Positions 61,997 to 64,000 of a stretch of DNA of 64,000 nucleotides are shown here, piece after piece. Position 1 is the stretch's first letter. The number at the start of each line of letters is the position of its first letter. Location of the stretch: the NCBI RefSeq assembly GCF_013141825.1, contig NZ_RZNH01000011.1, positions 351-64,350 on the forward strand, written 5' to 3'. The position numbers and the translations under genes were made by a program. The stretch is from Marinifilum caeruleilacunae. GTDB lineage: Bacteria; Bacteroidota; Bacteroidia; Bacteroidales; Marinifilaceae. The notes under the pieces are model-generated. The model worked only from the letters and a program-made list of their open reading frames with translations. It was not told the origin of the DNA and did no database searches.

Positions 61997-64000
61997 ATGA
62001 TCAATTTTTTGCGCACGAACATATGTTCAAACATATCAACAAATAAAATTAAAGTTTTCCTGATATCAGGTTTAATGATATTGACTCTATCCTGTGAGAG
62101 CCAGATTGAGCCAATCGAACTTGTGAATCCCAATATTGGAACAGCACACAGCAGGTGGTTTTTCTATACCCCGGCAGCATTGCCATTTGGAATGGCAAAA
62201 CCGGCACCAAGTACCAATGGTCATTATGGAAATAAATGGGGCTGGGAAGCTGTAGGATATGATGACAGACATACTTCTATCGAAGGATTTGTGAATGCTC
62301 ACGAGTTTCAAATTGGTGGAATTTCGCTAATGCCAACATGTGGGGTGTTGAAAACCATTCCCGGAAAACTAGACAATCCTGAAGAGGGCTATCGTTCCCG
62401 TTTTAGCAAAGAAAATGAAATTGCCAAACCCGGCTACTACAGTGTTGTGCTCGATGATTACCAGGTGAAAGTGGAGCTTACTGCATCGAAACGGGTAGCT
62501 TTTCACCGGTATACTTTTCCCGAAAAAACCGATGCCCATCTTATTTTTGATATTGGCAGACGACAAGGCGAGAGTGGCGCTGTAATTGACGCAATGGTGA
62601 ATTGGACTTCTGCCAATACCATTGAAGGATGGGTGAGAACAGAACCCGAATATGTAAAGAAATATCAAAAAGGAGCCTACATTGACATCTTCTTCTCAGC
62701 AAAAATCAACAAAGAAATTAAAGATCATGGTGTTTTTAGAAATGATTCAATTATGGTCAATGCAAACCAGCTTTCAGGAATTGGATCTGGTGCATATGCC
62801 TCTTTTAAAACAAAAGAATCGGAAGTTGTCGAAGTACAAGTAGCTCTTTCCTACACTTCCATCGATAATGCCAGGGAGAGCCTGGAGGCCGAATCAACTT
62901 CTTTTGATAAAGCAAGAAAATCGGCCGAGGAAATCTGGAATCATGAATTGAGCAAAATACAGGTTCGTGGTGGTTCTCATCAGGATCAGATCAAATTCTA
63001 TACTGGCCTGTATCATGCTTTACTGGGAAGAGGATTGGCCAGTGATGCAAACGGTGCTTACCCTAAAAATGATGGTTCGATTGGTCAGATTCCTTTGGAT
63101 AAAGACGGAAAACCACAATTCAACTTTTACAATACAGATGCGGTTTGGGGCGCATTTTGGAACCTGAGTCAATTGTGGACCCTGGCTTGGCCCGAATATT
63201 ACAACGACTTTGTGCAATCTCATCTGCTGGTTTATCAGGATACAGGTTGGCTGGGCGATGGTTTGGCCAATAGTCGATATGTTTCCGGGGTGGGGACCAA
63301 TTTTGTGGGTTTGATTATCGCTTCGGCATACAATTGCGGAATTCGAAACCATGATATTGATTTGGCTTTCGAAGCGGCACTTAAGAATGAGCTGGAGTGG
63401 AACAACCGACCTTATGGAGCCGGAAAACTGGATGTGAAAAGCTTTGTTGAACTGGGTTTCATTCCCCACCAGGAGGAGTGGGCAGATATTCCCGAAGCCA
63501 ATGCATTTTCGGCATCTCATGTGCTGGAATATTCGTTTAGTGCACATGCGGTGGCCAATTTTGCCAAAGCACTTGGTAAAGAGAGTGAACACAAGCAATT
63601 GGAACAGCTTTCGCATGGATGGAAAAAGATTTTTAATCCGGCAACAGGATTTATCCACCCCAAAGATGCAGGGGGAAAGTTCATTTCCAATTTTGATCCA
63701 ATGCAAGCTTGGAGAGGATTCCAGGAAGGAAATTCATGGCAGTACAGTTTCTATGTACCACATGATATTGAAGAGTTGGTTGAAAAAATTGGAGAAATAG
63801 AATTCAACCAACGCCTGGATTCCATATTTCTTTCGTCGAGAGAAATGGCTTTTGGAGGAGGAAAGGAAATTGATGCCTTTGCCGGAGTTGAAACTTTGTA
63901 CAATCATGGCAATCAGCCTAGTTTGCATATTCCCTGGTTGTACAATTTTTCGGGTCAGCCAGAGAAAAGCCAATACTGGACACGCATGATTTGCAATGAG
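61997..64000 (+). CDS. GH92-family alpha-mannosidase lipoprotein (3' end cut by the window)
   Basis: An open frame of 668 codons that runs off the right edge. A lipoprotein signal is visible (KIKVFLISGLMILTLSC). The body matches glycoside hydrolase family 92, calcium-dependent exo-mannosidases: NPNIGT start, PAALPFGMAKPAP, YNTDAVWGAFW, QEGNSWQYSFYVPHD with its Glu, and GNQPSLHIPWLYNF. The usual SHTHLSGTG segment is replaced by NAHEFQIGGI, so it may have another linkage preference. The start at ATG 61997 places the operator-like sequence (62017-62036) within codons 7-14. The only later ATG before the Cys (62075) would truncate the signal. Confidence 0.88.
   Translation, partial: MINFLRTNICSNISTNKIKVFLISGLMILTLSCESQIEPIELVNPNIGTAHSRWFFYTPAALPFGMAKPAPSTNGHYGNKWGWEAVGYDDRHTSIEGFVNAHEFQIGGISLMPTCGVLKTIPGKLDNPEEGYRSRFSKENEIAKPGYYSVVLDDYQVKVELTASKRVAFHRYTFPEKTDAHLIFDIGRRQGESGAVIDAMVNWTSANTIEGWVRTEPEYVKKYQKGAYIDIFFSAKINKEIKDHGVFRNDSIMVNANQLSGIGSGAYASFKTKESEVVEVQVALSYTSIDNARESLEAESTSFDKARKSAEEIWNHELSKIQVRGGSHQDQIKFYTGLYHALLGRGLASDANGAYPKNDGSIGQIPLDKDGKPQFNFYNTDAVWGAFWNLSQLWTLAWPEYYNDFVQSHLLVYQDTGWLGDGLANSRYVSGVGTNFVGLIIASAYNCGIRNHDIDLAFEAALKNELEWNNRPYGAGKLDVKSFVELGFIPHQEEWADIPEANAFSASHVLEYSFSAHAVANFAKALGKESEHKQLEQLSHGWKKIFNPATGFIHPKDAGGKFISNFDPMQAWRGFQEGNSWQYSFYVPHDIEELVEKIGEIEFNQRLDSIFLSSREMAFGGGKEIDAFAGVETLYNHGNQPSLHIPWLYNFSGQPEKSQYWTRMICNE
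62017..62036. promoter_or_regulatory. Candidate GntR operator at the GH92 gene
   Basis: A perfect palindrome GAACATATGTTC (62017-62028) overlaps ATGTTCAAACATAT (62023-62036), the latter identical to 60268-60281. It lies just inside the predicted GH92 reading frame. Confidence 0.6.

Noticed and set aside
63020..63706. 228-codon open frame on the minus strand
   Set aside because: It is a shadow of the GH92 coding frame.
1..64000. tRNA, rRNA, CRISPR arrays, insertion sequences, prophage or classical defence genes
   Set aside because: Looked for by eye (T-loop sequence, spaced repeats, transposase and integrase motifs) and not found; a covariance-model scan could still reveal small RNAs.

Overview
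The window is one stretch of chromosome from a low-GC member of the Bacteroidota, most likely a marine Bacteroidales/Marinilabiliales-type organism. This is inferred from several things: promoters with the TAnnTTTG (-7) element, frequent TTG starts and little Shine-Dalgarno sequence; families largely confined to this phylum (DUF4271, DUF4292, DUF4175, the YbeY variant lacking the third His); and an ATP synthase cluster without atpD/atpC. No tRNA, rRNA, CRISPR array, insertion sequence or prophage was recognised. Apart from the two ends it reads as core genome.

Layout. 0-3.8 kb: a secretion membrane-fusion protein (its ABC transporter would lie off the left edge), a zinc-type ROK sugar kinase, a DUF3187 beta-barrel protein and a YccF membrane protein. 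4-17.3 kb, all on +: a Wzx-type flippase, dUTPase, sugar nucleotidyltransferase, TPR protein, DUF4292 lipoprotein, an EnvC-like protein with a dead LytM domain, a large DUF4175 protein, an RsbW-like ATPase, ybeY and mnmG. This block is bracketed by two parS-like palindromes (4020 and 17304). 17.4-31.4 kb: ade-uvrC, lplA (-), dtd-mazG, deoC, a PAS histidine kinase converging on a polyprenyl synthase, an ArsR regulator, queD, and polA-yjaB.

31.4-33.2 kb is a two-gene cassette (a YoaP-like acetyltransferase and a secreted protein) flanked by two nearly identical terminator repeats of about 52 bp. 33.2-38.6 kb is mostly on the minus strand: a tail-specific protease, yidD-rnpA, hemD-DUF4271 and an e(P4)-like lipoprotein phosphatase. 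38.8-41.6 kb is an ECF sigma operon with a membrane protein carrying a duplicated N-terminal motif, and an outer-membrane protein. 41.7-53.3 kb carries two more histidine kinases, pepE, an AspT/YidE-type transporter, xth, rsgA, selU, yceI, DUF177-rpmF and fabH.

53.6-60.1 kb is bactofilin followed by atpZ-(membrane protein)-atpBEFHAG, with hairpins in several intercistronic gaps and no beta or epsilon subunit gene. 60.2-64 kb starts a carbohydrate locus: a GntR/UTRA regulator, a ROK protein without the zinc motif and a GH92 mannosidase cut by the right edge. A 14-bp sequence shared by the gntR promoter and the 5' end of the GH92 gene looks like the operator of this locus.

The best candidates for a second look are the GntR operator pair, the parS-like sites, the loss of proofreading residues in Pol I, the repeat-bracketed cassette, the sigma/duplicated-motif membrane protein operon, the deoC leader with two GNRA-type hairpins, and the hairpins of the atp operon. 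I see no clear multi-gene defence or otherwise wholly new system.
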